Of a stretch of DNA of 55,934 bases, positions 34,020 to 43,908 are shown piece by piece (the stretch's first letter is position 1; the number at the start of each line of letters is the position of its first letter). The notes under the pieces are model-generated. The model ran no database searches. It worked only from the letters and a program-made list of their open reading frames with translations, and was not told the DNA's origin. The DNA comes from Chloroflexota bacterium. GTDB taxonomy: Bacteria > Chloroflexota > Dehalococcoidia > Lucifugimonadales > Lucifugimonadaceae. The stretch is from contig JAQCHZ010000018.1 of NCBI GenBank assembly GCA_027618835.1, forward strand, positions 1 to 55,934. The letters run 5' to 3'. The position numbers and the translations under genes were made by a program.

Positions 34020-34592
34020 CTAGCTCCAGATGGTGACTTCGTTGGCTGGGGTGCGTTTGCGGGCGGATTTGTTTTCGTCGGAGTCTGCTGGGTAGCCGAT
34101 GTAGAGTGCACCGACGATGTCCCAGTCGGGTTCGGCACCGATGGCTGTGTCGATCGGTGCGAGGCAGGGTTTTCCGGTGCTCCAGCCGACTCCGATTCCG
34201 AGCGATTCGGCGGTGAGCATAAGGTTTTGAACAGCGCAGGAGGTTGCTGAGTAGTTCTCGCGGGTCATTTCGTCGTCACGGCCTTCTACGGAGTAGACGT
34301 ACATGAAGGCAGGAGCGTCGAGAATTTCTTGCTGGACTTCTCTCGCACTTGATTCGCGGCGTTCGGGGTTTGGGTTTTTGATGTTCTCGTAGGTCCAGTC
34401 GTGAACGATTTTGGCGACCTTTTTGCGCATCTCGCCATCTTTGCTAAGCACTATGAATCGCCACGGCTCGGTAGTTCGGTGATTGGGAGCCCATGTTGCG
34501 GCTTCGATCATTAACTCGAGGGCGGAGTTGGAGACGGGATCTTCAGTGAAATCACGAGTTGTACGGCGGGCTTTGATGGCGTTGAGGACCAA
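34020..34592 (-). CDS. Nitroreductase-family protein
   Basis: 190 aa from TTG 34592 with GGAG 8 nt upstream. FMN-binding signatures: IKARRTTRDFTEDPVS near the start, APNHRTTEPWRFIVLS, and LGIGVGWSTGKP near the end. Nitroreductase-fold flavoproteins reduce nitro groups, quinones or other electrophiles with NAD(P)H, usually as homodimers. Substrate unknown. Divergent from nothing close; DUF1028 lies upstream on the same strand. Confidence 0.88.
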   Translation of the reverse strand: MVLNAIKARRTTRDFTEDPVSNSALELMIEAATWAPNHRTTEPWRFIVLSKDGEMRKKVAKIVHDWTYENIKNPNPERRESSAREVQQEILDAPAFMYVYSVEGRDDEMTRENYSATSCAVQNLMLTAESLGIGVGWSTGKPCLAPIDTAIGAEPDWDIVGALYIGYPADSDENKSARKRTPANEVTIWS

Positions 34593-34749
34593 GTTATTCT
34601 CCGATGAGTTTGGTTTAGAGCGTAAGAGTACAGGTGATTGAATGGACGCTGAATAGGTCGAGATGGAAAACGACCGATTGATCTTTAAAATACGTTTGAT
34701 GTGGCTCAGTACAGGTGAATTCAGGATGACAATTTGTTGTCGGAATTAG

Positions 34750-35466
34750 CTACGAATCAAGCGATTTTACCCAGTCGTCTTGCGAAGGTAGGTTGGTGGG
34801 GTTTTCGGCGCTGTGCAGGTGAAACTGGTGCATTGGCGAGTAATTTTCGTAGGTTGAGCGGAGATCGGGAATGGCGTCTTCGGAGGCATCGATACGGATG
34901 TCTATAGGAAATTTGTCGCCGGGTGTTCCCACGATCAGGCAGACTGAGCGTTCGTTGAGATGAAGCCCATCTATTCCAGACCGCCCGCCCGCCTGCTTAC
35001 CAGAATGGAGTGCGGAGAGAAGTCGATTGGCGAGTATTCGATCAGCTTTATTTTCTGTGGTTGGAATTTGGAAGCCGGCGACCATAGCTGAGAGGACCTC
35101 GTGGTTGGTAAAAAAATTTCCGACCGCGGTGCAGTTGTCGCCATTGAGGTGTCCGCTGATCGGTTTGATATTGATTCCAGAATGAACAAGTGTGTCGCCA
35201 TGAGGAAGCATCACGGCGACCTGACGAAACTCGGGGTGCTCATCGTTAGCCAGTGCTCTGATGAAGGCCTCAAGCGGATCGTTTCCGTCTTCGAGTAGCT
35301 CCATTATTTCTTCAGCGATCGCCGGAATAGTCGATGCCTGAGCCGTGGCCACTGCGATACCAGGAAGGATTCTCGGACAGGTTGCGCCGACAGCGAGCGA
35401 GTAGGTCGCTACGGCGATTCCGAGCTCCCCAGTTTCATGGTCTCGGCCAAGGATCGTGAAAGTCAT
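34750..35466 (-). CDS. DUF1028 protein (Ntn-hydrolase-like)
   Basis: 238 aa from ATG 35466, two codons inside the longest frame. Opens MTFTILGRDHETGELGIAVA then VGATCPRILPGIAVATAQA, LEDGNDPLEAFIRAL, and GHLNGDNCTAVGNFF, all hallmark DUF1028 blocks. The fold is that of Ntn hydrolases; activity is unproven in general. No signal peptide. The ribosome site is weak. Confidence 0.88.
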   Translation of the reverse strand: MTFTILGRDHETGELGIAVATYSLAVGATCPRILPGIAVATAQASTIPAIAEEIMELLEDGNDPLEAFIRALANDEHPEFRQVAVMLPHGDTLVHSGINIKPISGHLNGDNCTAVGNFFTNHEVLSAMVAGFQIPTTENKADRILANRLLSALHSGKQAGGRSGIDGLHLNERSVCLIVGTPGDKFPIDIRIDASEDAIPDLRSTYENYSPMHQFHLHSAENPTNLPSQDDWVKSLDS

Positions 35467-35537
35467 GCACACTATTTTATGCGAGAGTCAGCCAAGAAAA
35501 TCCCTCGAAGGTGAGCTGGGTGTAGCCGGGTAATTGC

Positions 35538-35960
35538 TTACGCCCTGCGCCATTGACGACGGATTGCGATTAATGAAGCCACAACAACGAGGACGGCTAA
35601 CATACCGCCTATCATCACGCCCAACTGAATAGCGGTGCTGTTGGAGCTTCGCACCCGGAGCGAGCTCTACTGGAGCCACTTCAAGATCAGAGATAGTTCC
35701 GTTTTCAACTTTTTCGTGGAAGTTATCGGCATCGACACGGAACGCGATGACGGGGCAATAGCCTTTGCCAACAGTGATGATCGTTACCTCGACTTGCTGA
35801 CCGGCTGGTGGGACGGCTAATTCAAAACTGTCTGAACCGTCTTCCTCCGGGTTCTATTTGGAGTGCAGCGCTCGATGTTGACGAGAAATTGACTGGGAGT
35901 CTTAGTTCGCTTGAACACGAGGAACCAACTATTGGTGAAATAGCGACTCGACAGTCATTT
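35538..35960 (-). pseudogene. Remnant of a membrane-anchored secreted protein
   Basis: On the minus strand several frames in turn give protein-like text: LPVNFSSTSSAALQIEPGG, then SFELAVPPAGQQVEVTIITV and PVIAFRVDADNFHEKVENGT, then in another frame a C-terminal membrane helix VMIGGMLAVLVVVASLIA followed by IRRQWRRA and TAA at 35538. This looks like the tail of an extracytoplasmic beta-sandwich protein with a C-terminal anchor, broken by at least two frameshifts and without its start. No family identified. Confidence 0.45.
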
Positions 35961-36097
35961 AAATCGCATAGAATTCAGGAACGTCATTTTTGGCGCCTAA
36001 TTTTGAGTGTCGCTGTTGATTTGTTGATAGTTCCCTAGCAATGTTATTGCAAGCTATTTGGTGATCGCCAAACACAGTCGAAAGGTGTGATGCTAGG

Positions 36098-39000
36098 TTG
36101 CTGATTTTTCGCCGCAGATTGCGGTCTGATTTTTACCAGATGTTTGCCCTCGTTTTGGGCGTGATGGTGATGACGGCTATCTTGGCGGGCGCGCCGATGT
36201 ATCTGAGTTCAATCGAATCACTTGGACTGCGATCGACACTCGTTACACTTTCAGCTTCAAACCGAAACATGCAGATTGTGGTTGAAGAACTTCCTCTTAC
36301 TGATCTTTCTGTTTCGTCGGCGACTGAGCGAGTGGACTCGGCGCTGGGCGAACTTGGCGATCTTATTGTCGAGATTGGGCAAGAGTCGCACACTCGTCCA
36401 CATTTATGGGGCTCAGGCGCCGATTCGATTTTTGGTGGCCCGAACGCCGACATCGCAATGCTTCACCGTTTTGACGGCTTTCTAGATGAGGTAGACATCG
36501 TCGAAGGACGAGCACCTCAATCGACGGTAGTTCAGGGTGAGACTCATCTAGTCGCCGAGGTCGTTGTTCCGGTAGAGCGCGCCGAGCTTCTAGGAGTTGG
36601 AGTCGGGAGCGAGATATGGCTCACGGTGAGTCCTGCGGATCCGCCGTATTTGGTAGCGAACATCGTTGGATTGTTCCAGGCCAGAGACCTTGATGCGGAG
36701 TTCTGGTTGGGTTTGGGCGAGCAAGTTACCGAGCCTGGGCGACCTGTTCCGACAGCTCGATATATGTTGCCGCTGTTCTTTACCAGAGACGGACTGTTTA
36801 GATCTGTTACTGGTGGGGCGGCATCGATCGGCACTAATCGTTGGCTAGTTCAGTTGGACGCTGACTTACTCGAACGGCAAAGTCCGGCGTTTACGGCCGC
36901 ACAGGTCGAATCTGTGAGTCACGAACTTCGACGTGGGTTGCCTGAGTCGAAGGCCATTTCGGCACTCGAAAATCCGCTTAAATCGCTTGGTCAGAAGATA
37001 GCTTTTGCTCGAATTCCAACGTTGATGATGGGTGGGGTTCTTCTGCTGGCTGCTGGATACTATTCGATTATGGCGGCGGGTACGCTGACTGCCGGACGGC
37101 GTGTGGATACGGCGCTGATGTGGGCTCGTGGGTCGGGTAGGCGGCAGGTGGCGGTTGTTTTCTTTTTCGAGTCGCTATTGCTAGTTGCATTACCTGCGTT
37201 GCTAGCGCCGTTTGTAGCGTTTGCGGCTATCAACCTGATTGGGCTGATTCCTGAATACGAATCGATCACTCTCGGATCGAGCATGCCTGTGTATCTGACT
37301 TGGCAGGCGTTTGCGTGGGCTTTGATTGGCGCGGGCATTGTTGTCGCTTACATGCAGTGGATCGTTTGGAAGGGCGGCGGTCGCGCTATTGGATCGGAGC
37401 ATATATCGAGCCGCAGGGTGGAAGGTAAGCCTTTCTTCCAGCGCCAATATCTCGACTTTTTATTCTTTATTTTCGGTGGAGTTGTTCTTTGGGATCTGTC
37501 GACTGAATCGTCAGTGGCAACTGCTAAAGAAGGTGGCGAGCAGATCGTTACAGTGAACCCGTTGCTGGTGTTCGCTCCGGCGATCTTCTTGGGCGTTGCG
37601 GTGATGCTTTCGATGAGGGTTTTGCCGCCGGTTGCCCGCATTATTTCCGGTGCATTAACTAGACGGGGTCCTGCTTGGGCTCATCTAACGTCGGCGTTGT
37701 TCGCCCGAGTTCCACTTACATATGCGTGGCCAGCGGCGATTGTCGGGATGGCGGCTGGAACTGCGATGCTTTCGGCTACTGTTGCTGCGACTTTGCAGCA
37801 GGGTTCTGTCGATCAATCGGGCTACGAGGTTGGGGCTGATCTTCGATTATTCCCGGTTGATTTGAATAGCGGAACCCGGAGTGTGGTGCTCGATCAGGTG
37901 CGTAGCGTCGGTGGTGTTGAAGATGTGTCGAGCGGACTTCGAACAACAGGAAATATTCGTATTGGCGGGCAGGGCGATACGTTTGAGTTCCTTGCCATTG
38001 AGCCAGCTAAGTTCGCTGAAATTGGCGTGTTTAGAGGCGATTACGCAGAATCGAATATCGTTGATCTGATTAGTAAGTTGGGATCTGACGCCGAGCTTGA
38101 GCCTTTGGTCATTCCTGAAGCTGCTGTCCGAATCGGGTATCGAATGCGGGCTAGTGTTATTGAACGTCGTATTCGGGCGAGCGTGAGGCTGATTGATGCA
38201 AAGGGTTTGTCGCACAATATCGATCTTGGGCCGATCACAACCCATGATTGGCAGATTCGTATGGGGCTGATTCCCACGGTTGCAGCGCGTCCGGTTGAAG
38301 TAGCGGGACTTACATTCTTTGAATTGACGCCTGATGAGATTGGCACAAAGACGAATGTTCAGATCGACGATTTGATGTATGAGGTCGCTGGTGATTCGAA
38401 TTTGATTGTGATTGAGGATTTCGATAGCTATATCGACTTATGGAATCCATTGGCATCGCCGGAAGGGTTCGATACGGAAACTCAATCGTTTACGTATGTA
38501 CGTAGCATCGATGGCGAGCAGCGTTCCGATAGCGGGTTGCAGATCGATCTTGGAATCGGTACTGACTTAGGCGTTCGAGGTGTGGTTCGATCGATATCGG
38601 CGACAGTGCCGATCTTGTTCAGCCAGACGGCGCTTGAAACTAATAATGTGGTTGTGGGCGACACGACAGTTGTTCATGTGTTCGGGCGTTCAATCCCTGT
38701 TGAGATCGTTGGTGTGAGCGATTTGTTCCCGACTCTTAGCCCTGACAAGGGTGGGTTTGGAGTGGTTGATGTTTCACAGCTGTGGTCGCATTTGGCTTTG
38801 AGCAGTGCGAACTCGGCGGGTGTTGCGGCAGAGATGTTCATCGGAATCGACGATGCACCCAGTGCCGCGACCATCGATGCTATTTCTTCTACCGTTGGGG
38901 GGCTTCATAGCGTTGTTGAGCGGGAAGCGATTCAGCGATCTTCAGTTGTGACTCCGCTGGCGGTAGCTGGTTGGAAAGGTACCTCGATCGTGACGGCGGC

Positions 39001-39400
39001 TCTTGCAGTCGTATTGGCTGTTCTCGGCTACCTTACGTTTGCCCCTATGCGACCCGCTGGGGATCGTTTCAATTTAGCTGTTCTGAGATCGATGGGTGTG
39101 CGAAAACGTGGGCTGGTAGTGATTAGCGTTGTTGAGCAACTGGTGATTTTGATTGTTGGGATTGCTGCTGGTGTCGGCACTGGATTTATTATGGCGCGCG
39201 TTGCTGTCGACACCGCTTCTCAGACAGATTCGAATGTGAATTCACTGCCGCCGATTGTTTTCTCGACTAACTGGAATTACGTGGTCGGCTTGATTGCCGC
39301 TCTGGCTGTTGTTTCGGTGCTGATGGTCATTTCAGATTCGATAGCAGTTCGTCGAATAAATGTTGCAAATATGGTTCGAATTTCAGGGAAGAGTGGCTGA
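36098..39400 (+). CDS. Giant ABC-type permease of the FtsX/MacB family
   Basis: 1100 aa from TTG 36098 with GAAAGG upstream. N-terminal helix (YQMFALVLGVMVMTAILAG), a first extracytoplasmic domain to about residue 300, four helices in the first FtsX block (MMGGVLLLAAGYYSIMAAG; RQVAVVFFFESLLLVALPAL), further helices near 450-570, a second extracytoplasmic domain (about 590-970), and a last FtsX block of three helices ending SVLMVISDSIAVRR. This duplicated layout is typical of large permeases for lipoprotein or macrolide export or cell-wall control. No ATPase gene lies adjacent. It overlaps the start of its paralogue by 8 bp, so the two subunits probably pair. Confidence 0.87.
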   Translation: MLIFRRRLRSDFYQMFALVLGVMVMTAILAGAPMYLSSIESLGLRSTLVTLSASNRNMQIVVEELPLTDLSVSSATERVDSALGELGDLIVEIGQESHTRPHLWGSGADSIFGGPNADIAMLHRFDGFLDEVDIVEGRAPQSTVVQGETHLVAEVVVPVERAELLGVGVGSEIWLTVSPADPPYLVANIVGLFQARDLDAEFWLGLGEQVTEPGRPVPTARYMLPLFFTRDGLFRSVTGGAASIGTNRWLVQLDADLLERQSPAFTAAQVESVSHELRRGLPESKAISALENPLKSLGQKIAFARIPTLMMGGVLLLAAGYYSIMAAGTLTAGRRVDTALMWARGSGRRQVAVVFFFESLLLVALPALLAPFVAFAAINLIGLIPEYESITLGSSMPVYLTWQAFAWALIGAGIVVAYMQWIVWKGGGRAIGSEHISSRRVEGKPFFQRQYLDFLFFIFGGVVLWDLSTESSVATAKEGGEQIVTVNPLLVFAPAIFLGVAVMLSMRVLPPVARIISGALTRRGPAWAHLTSALFARVPLTYAWPAAIVGMAAGTAMLSATVAATLQQGSVDQSGYEVGADLRLFPVDLNSGTRSVVLDQVRSVGGVEDVSSGLRTTGNIRIGGQGDTFEFLAIEPAKFAEIGVFRGDYAESNIVDLISKLGSDAELEPLVIPEAAVRIGYRMRASVIERRIRASVRLIDAKGLSHNIDLGPITTHDWQIRMGLIPTVAARPVEVAGLTFFELTPDEIGTKTNVQIDDLMYEVAGDSNLIVIEDFDSYIDLWNPLASPEGFDTETQSFTYVRSIDGEQRSDSGLQIDLGIGTDLGVRGVVRSISATVPILFSQTALETNNVVVGDTTVVHVFGRSIPVEIVGVSDLFPTLSPDKGGFGVVDVSQLWSHLALSSANSAGVAAEMFIGIDDAPSAATIDAISSTVGGLHSVVEREAIQRSSVVTPLAVAGWKGTSIVTAALAVVLAVLGYLTFAPMRPAGDRFNLAVLRSMGVRKRGLVVISVVEQLVILIVGIAAGVGTGFIMARVAVDTASQTDSNVNSLPPIVFSTNWNYVVGLIAALAVVSVLMVISDSIAVRRINVANMVRISGKSG

Positions 39401-42400
39401 TATGGGACCCCGAGCATTCCTTGAATTTGTAGGACGTCGAACGCGTTCGCATTGGCCAATGTTGACGGTTGTTTCTGTTGGCGTTGTGGCGGCAGTAGTG
39501 ACGATTGCTGCCAGCGTGATTTATTTCGATTCGCTTGGCGATATCGCTCTTGAGCGCGAGATTTCAGCCGATGGTGGATCTAATCACGACATAGTCATTT
39601 CAGGCAGAGAGACAAATGTTGATGCGCTGACGAATGGCGACATTCTTGGCATGGTTGATCGGACTGTGCGAGAGGTGTCGTCGTCGATTATCACAGACGC
39701 GACGCTGACTTACGGATCGCCAACTTTGCTCATTGACGCTCCAGTAGATTTAGACGGTTCGTGGCGTGCAGTGCTTATGAACGCACCTAGCATGCAATCC
39801 AACTCGGTTCTCACGTCGGGCTCTTGGCCATCTCAAGAAACTGGTGAGGGTGTTGCCGGGCAGTTGATGATTGAAGTTGCGCTGAATGAAGATGCTGCAG
39901 AAGGTTTCGGGCTTGCGATTGGCGATGTGGTTGAGGTTGCGCCATTCTGGGACGATGTGAACGATTCGGTAGCCGTTCGGGTTTCTGGCACATATGCTCG
40001 TGCTGATACTACGGCCGTATTTTGGGCAGACATTGATCGGCAATATGGGTTCGATGACGACGATCTTAACTTCCTTCAGTTTGTACCGGCGACGGGTGTT
40101 TTCGAATCGGTAGTAGCACCGTATTTGCCGGGGATGACGGTGAAATATTTCTGGCGGTATAAAGTCGATTCGGGTCTGGTGAATGCATCGGGTGCGAAGA
40201 AGCTGCTGCTTGGGTTCGACGAAATCAAGGCGCAACTTCAGCCGCAGATCGGTAGCTACTCGCAGGATATTCCTCTTCAGGAAGTACTATTGCGTAATCA
40301 GCAGCAGACGTTCTTTAGTCGGTTGCCTATGACGGTTGTGTTCTCCGTTATTGCAGCTGTTGTCCTTTATTTTGTTGGCACGATGTCGATCTTGATGGTC
40401 GAGACTCAGCGAGACGATATCGCTAGGTTACGTACTCGGGCGGCGACTGCAAAACAGGTGATTGGGGCTTTCGTTATCGAAGGCGCTATTGTGGCGTTGT
40501 TGGCGATATTGCTTGCGCCGCCACTGGCTGCGTTACTCGTTAAATGGCTTGGAGTAATTCCGTTGTTCAGTGCGCTTAACGGGGGCAATACGCTTCCGGT
40601 GAGCCTTGGGCAGAGCGCTTACGTGGTATCGATTATCACAGGTGTTGCAGGCTTCCTTGCAATGGTCATTCCAGCATCGATGGCGGCCAAGAAAACGGTC
40701 GTTTCGAGTGTACGAGAATCCACTCGGCCTACGTCGCAGGGCGCGATGCAGAAGTACTACCTCGATGTGGCGCTTTTTGGGTTGTTACTTGTGTTGGCTT
40801 CGCAACTGACTAGCGAGGGTTCGTTTGTTGATGTGCCGGGAGTCGGTGCGGCTTCGGTCGACAAGATAAATGTCGCAATGCCTGCCCTTGTTCTCGCGTT
40901 TGGTGGATTTGTATCCCTTCGCTTTTTCCCGCTGATGGTGGAAATTATTGCGTGGCTGACTTCATTGCCGAAGATTTCTTCGTTGATTTCGCCAGCTGTA
41001 ACGCTCGTGCTTTGGCAGATGGCTCGTAACCCTCGGCACTATTCTCGATTGTCGTTGTTGATGATTTTGACTGCCGGTTTGGGTGTGTTTGCGTCGAGCT
41101 TCGCGGGCACTCTCGACGAGAGTGCCTCGGATCGAGCGAGGTATCAGTCGGGGTCAGATCTGCGGGTGAACGGCGTTTCGTACACCAATCGAGTTCAAGC
41201 TGGAGATACCTTTAGACGAATCACTGGAACGCCGGGAGTCGTTTCAGCTGCTCCGGCGTTTAGGACGGTTGGAGTCGATCTGACGGCTGACATAGGCAGT
41301 ACTTTTACTTATTTAGGAGTTGATCCTCATTCGATGGCTGATATCGCATGGTTTAGGGATGATTTTTCCTCGATATCTTTGAACGACCAGATGGATCTAC
41401 TTTTAGACTCGAGCTCAGGCATTTCTATTCCACCTGACGCACGTTGGATCAGCCTGAAAGTTCGCCCAACTGTACGGCGTGCGGACTCCCGTGTTTCAGC
41501 ACGGCTAAGCGATTCTACCGGGAGATTATTCACATTGAATCTAGGGTCGCTATTACCACGATCCGCTGCACAAATAATCTCAGTCAAAGATATAAATAAG
41601 ACTTTTCTAGACAGTTTAGGTCCTGGATATGGTGCATCACCTCTTCATTTAGCAGTCCTCACAGACAATAAAGAAATCGCTGAAATTCTTATCGACAATG
41701 GCGCCTATGTGGACCTAAATGCAAACGATGAAGATGCAGGCACCCCATTGCATTGGGCCGTTTATATGGGGAACAGAGAAATGGCCGAGTTCCTGATTGA
41801 GCGGGGGGCTGATGTAAACGCAATGAATAAAACCGGTTACAGGCCGATTGATTTTGCGTCAGAAGGTTTTGTTCGACCTGAATGGTTTGATCAAGAAAAC
41901 TCTGATTTCACACTCCCAACCTTACAGACAGACACCAGCGTAAACTCTGATTTCCTGAAGATAGATCCAGTACCTACAATTTTCACACTTCAAAGCCTAT
42001 TAGATGTTGGTTTTAAGCTTAATAAAGCTTATTCAGTATTGAATCTTGATGGTGCCACGGAGGCATTCCATGGCTTTTATGGTCCAGATCCTTACAGTAG
42101 GCTCGAGTATGAAGTGCGTCTCTATCCTACGCACGCCGAAGCTAGCGATACTGGAGTAGATTTCGCTGATGAGGTCACAGGAGAAGATACGGTAGCGGAA
42201 GAGCTGCAGCGATGGCAGGAAGGCATCGGGGAACGACGTCAATGCAGGGCAAGGGGACGCCGTTCCCCGCCTGATTGTGAAAATCCCAAATATTTTGACT
42301 ACATCGTGGTTGGAAACATGGTTCTGTTGTGTCAGGGGAAGGATTCATCGTCTTCGATTAATGCTTGTGCTGAACTTGTGCAATCTGTCGAAGGTGCAGA

Positions 42401-43832
42401 AGTCACATCTAGTAATGACCAGACTGCAGTAGGTGATGGGGCTAATACAATCGCAGATGATTCTTTGGAATCTGTGTCGTTACAACAAGAATTTCAAATC
42501 GTAACCTCCGCTGATGATGAGGAAATATTTGCCGCCATCTTGGGTTCTGATATCGATGTAGTAAACCGATATTTAAGCTTTGGTAGATGTGAGGTGGTGA
42601 AAGAGACGTTATCTCCAAAATGGTGCACTCTTTCTGGCTCTTTAGAAGAAATTGATTTCGATGGTATTAATCCCATTCCACCGCTCCATATTGAGTTTAT
42701 TGGGGTGGGATTACCAAATGTTGACCGAGGGAGATTTAGTCGAACAGATCCACCGTTCTTAGATGCCGGTGCGGTTGAGATTGATGAGCTTTCGATCGTT
42801 CTTGAGAGCGGTGATATACGAGTGATTGAAGATTTTAATTCAGACTCGTCTTGGATGACCGTTGAAGCTGGTCTCAACCAGTATGGAGCGCGTATCGAGC
42901 CGTTATTTGTATACGCTGATGTTTCGGACAGTGAGGGTGATGAGAAGCCAGCCCCGATTGATCAGGGCATCGCAGTGATGACTTGGAACCCCGTAGTCGT
43001 TACACAGCTGAGCGGCGTGAATGTGGGATCGGAAAGTGCCCCAATTCCGGTGATTGCTAGTACCGGGTTCATGGATCGTGGTGGTTACTACGTTGGCGAA
43101 CGGATCAACGTGGATGTGCAGGGTAGTTTGGTCCCGGTTCGTCTTGCTGGAGTTACTGATTACTTCCCAACGCTTGATCCGGAATTTTCGACTTTCTTAG
43201 TGGGCGACATTCGATCGACGTGGATGGCGCTGAATGCCAACAAGATGCGTAATGCTGAGCAGGCGAACGAAGTGTGGATCGAGACTGGCGATGCGGTGCC
43301 TTTGGAGGTAGCTAACGCCATGCGGGGGCGTATGACTTTGCCTCCATCGTTGATCGCTCAGGATCAGTTGCTCCGTGATGCTGCGGTTGATCCGCTGATA
43401 TCAGCCGGTTGGAAGGCATTGTTGGCGATTGCGTTTACGACTGTTCTGGCTGCGAGCGCTGTCGGCTTCTTGGTCTACTCGCAAGTAACGTTTGCTTCGC
43501 GTATGACTGAGTATGCTGTCGTGAGAACTCTAGGGCTGACGACCAAGCAGGTGCTTGGTTTGGTTACGCTGGAATTATTGATGGTGCTTGTACCAGCGGT
43601 ATTGGTTGGTGGATTGCTCGGCATGCGTATGGGCGCAACGATCATTCCATTCCTCGTCACATCTGGCGAAGGGGTGCTAGTCGTACCGCCTGTTTTGCTT
43701 GATGTGGACTGGCAATCGGTTGGAGTGCTGATTGGTGTGATCGGTGCGATATTCCTCGCTATTTCAATTGGTTTGATCTCATCCGTGCGCAAAATATCAC
43801 CACCTAGGGTGATGCGAATGGGGCAGAATTAA
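39393..43832 (+). CDS. Giant FtsX-family permease with in-frame ankyrin-containing insertion
   Basis: About 1479 aa from GTG 39393, overlapping the preceding permease; ATG 39402 is an alternative. It matches the upstream permease end to end: N-terminal helix (MLTVVSVGVVAAVVTIAASV), first FtsX block (MTVVFSVIAAVVLYFVGTMS), a middle helix set, a second extracytoplasmic domain and a final FtsX block. Residues about 730-1115 (41.58-42.74 kb) have no counterpart in the paralogue, which is 380 residues shorter. The insert has ankyrin repeats (SPLHLAVLTDNKEIAEILID, TPLHWAVYMGNREMAEFLIE), a Cys-containing domain near VVGNMVLLCQG, and a half ankyrin (EEIFAAILGSDIDVVNRYL). It is AT-richer than its flanks. 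It lies in a predicted extracytoplasmic loop. Confidence 0.85.
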   Translation: MADMGPRAFLEFVGRRTRSHWPMLTVVSVGVVAAVVTIAASVIYFDSLGDIALEREISADGGSNHDIVISGRETNVDALTNGDILGMVDRTVREVSSSIITDATLTYGSPTLLIDAPVDLDGSWRAVLMNAPSMQSNSVLTSGSWPSQETGEGVAGQLMIEVALNEDAAEGFGLAIGDVVEVAPFWDDVNDSVAVRVSGTYARADTTAVFWADIDRQYGFDDDDLNFLQFVPATGVFESVVAPYLPGMTVKYFWRYKVDSGLVNASGAKKLLLGFDEIKAQLQPQIGSYSQDIPLQEVLLRNQQQTFFSRLPMTVVFSVIAAVVLYFVGTMSILMVETQRDDIARLRTRAATAKQVIGAFVIEGAIVALLAILLAPPLAALLVKWLGVIPLFSALNGGNTLPVSLGQSAYVVSIITGVAGFLAMVIPASMAAKKTVVSSVRESTRPTSQGAMQKYYLDVALFGLLLVLASQLTSEGSFVDVPGVGAASVDKINVAMPALVLAFGGFVSLRFFPLMVEIIAWLTSLPKISSLISPAVTLVLWQMARNPRHYSRLSLLMILTAGLGVFASSFAGTLDESASDRARYQSGSDLRVNGVSYTNRVQAGDTFRRITGTPGVVSAAPAFRTVGVDLTADIGSTFTYLGVDPHSMADIAWFRDDFSSISLNDQMDLLLDSSSGISIPPDARWISLKVRPTVRRADSRVSARLSDSTGRLFTLNLGSLLPRSAAQIISVKDINKTFLDSLGPGYGASPLHLAVLTDNKEIAEILIDNGAYVDLNANDEDAGTPLHWAVYMGNREMAEFLIERGADVNAMNKTGYRPIDFASEGFVRPEWFDQENSDFTLPTLQTDTSVNSDFLKIDPVPTIFTLQSLLDVGFKLNKAYSVLNLDGATEAFHGFYGPDPYSRLEYEVRLYPTHAEASDTGVDFADEVTGEDTVAEELQRWQEGIGERRQCRARGRRSPPDCENPKYFDYIVVGNMVLLCQGKDSSSSINACAELVQSVEGAEVTSSNDQTAVGDGANTIADDSLESVSLQQEFQIVTSADDEEIFAAILGSDIDVVNRYLSFGRCEVVKETLSPKWCTLSGSLEEIDFDGINPIPPLHIEFIGVGLPNVDRGRFSRTDPPFLDAGAVEIDELSIVLESGDIRVIEDFNSDSSWMTVEAGLNQYGARIEPLFVYADVSDSEGDEKPAPIDQGIAVMTWNPVVVTQLSGVNVGSESAPIPVIASTGFMDRGGYYVGERINVDVQGSLVPVRLAGVTDYFPTLDPEFSTFLVGDIRSTWMALNANKMRNAEQANEVWIETGDAVPLEVANAMRGRMTLPPSLIAQDQLLRDAAVDPLISAGWKALLAIAFTTVLAASAVGFLVYSQVTFASRMTEYAVVRTLGLTTKQVLGLVTLELLMVLVPAVLVGGLLGMRMGATIIPFLVTSGEGVLVVPPVLLDVDWQSVGVLIGVIGAIFLAISIGLISSVRKISPPRVMRMGQN

Positions 43833-43908
43833 CGGATTCTGAATCGGTTAGGCGAAAGGTTCGTCGAACACGAAAGGGCTAAGATTCGTTTCTGTGGAAG
43901 CTTACTTG

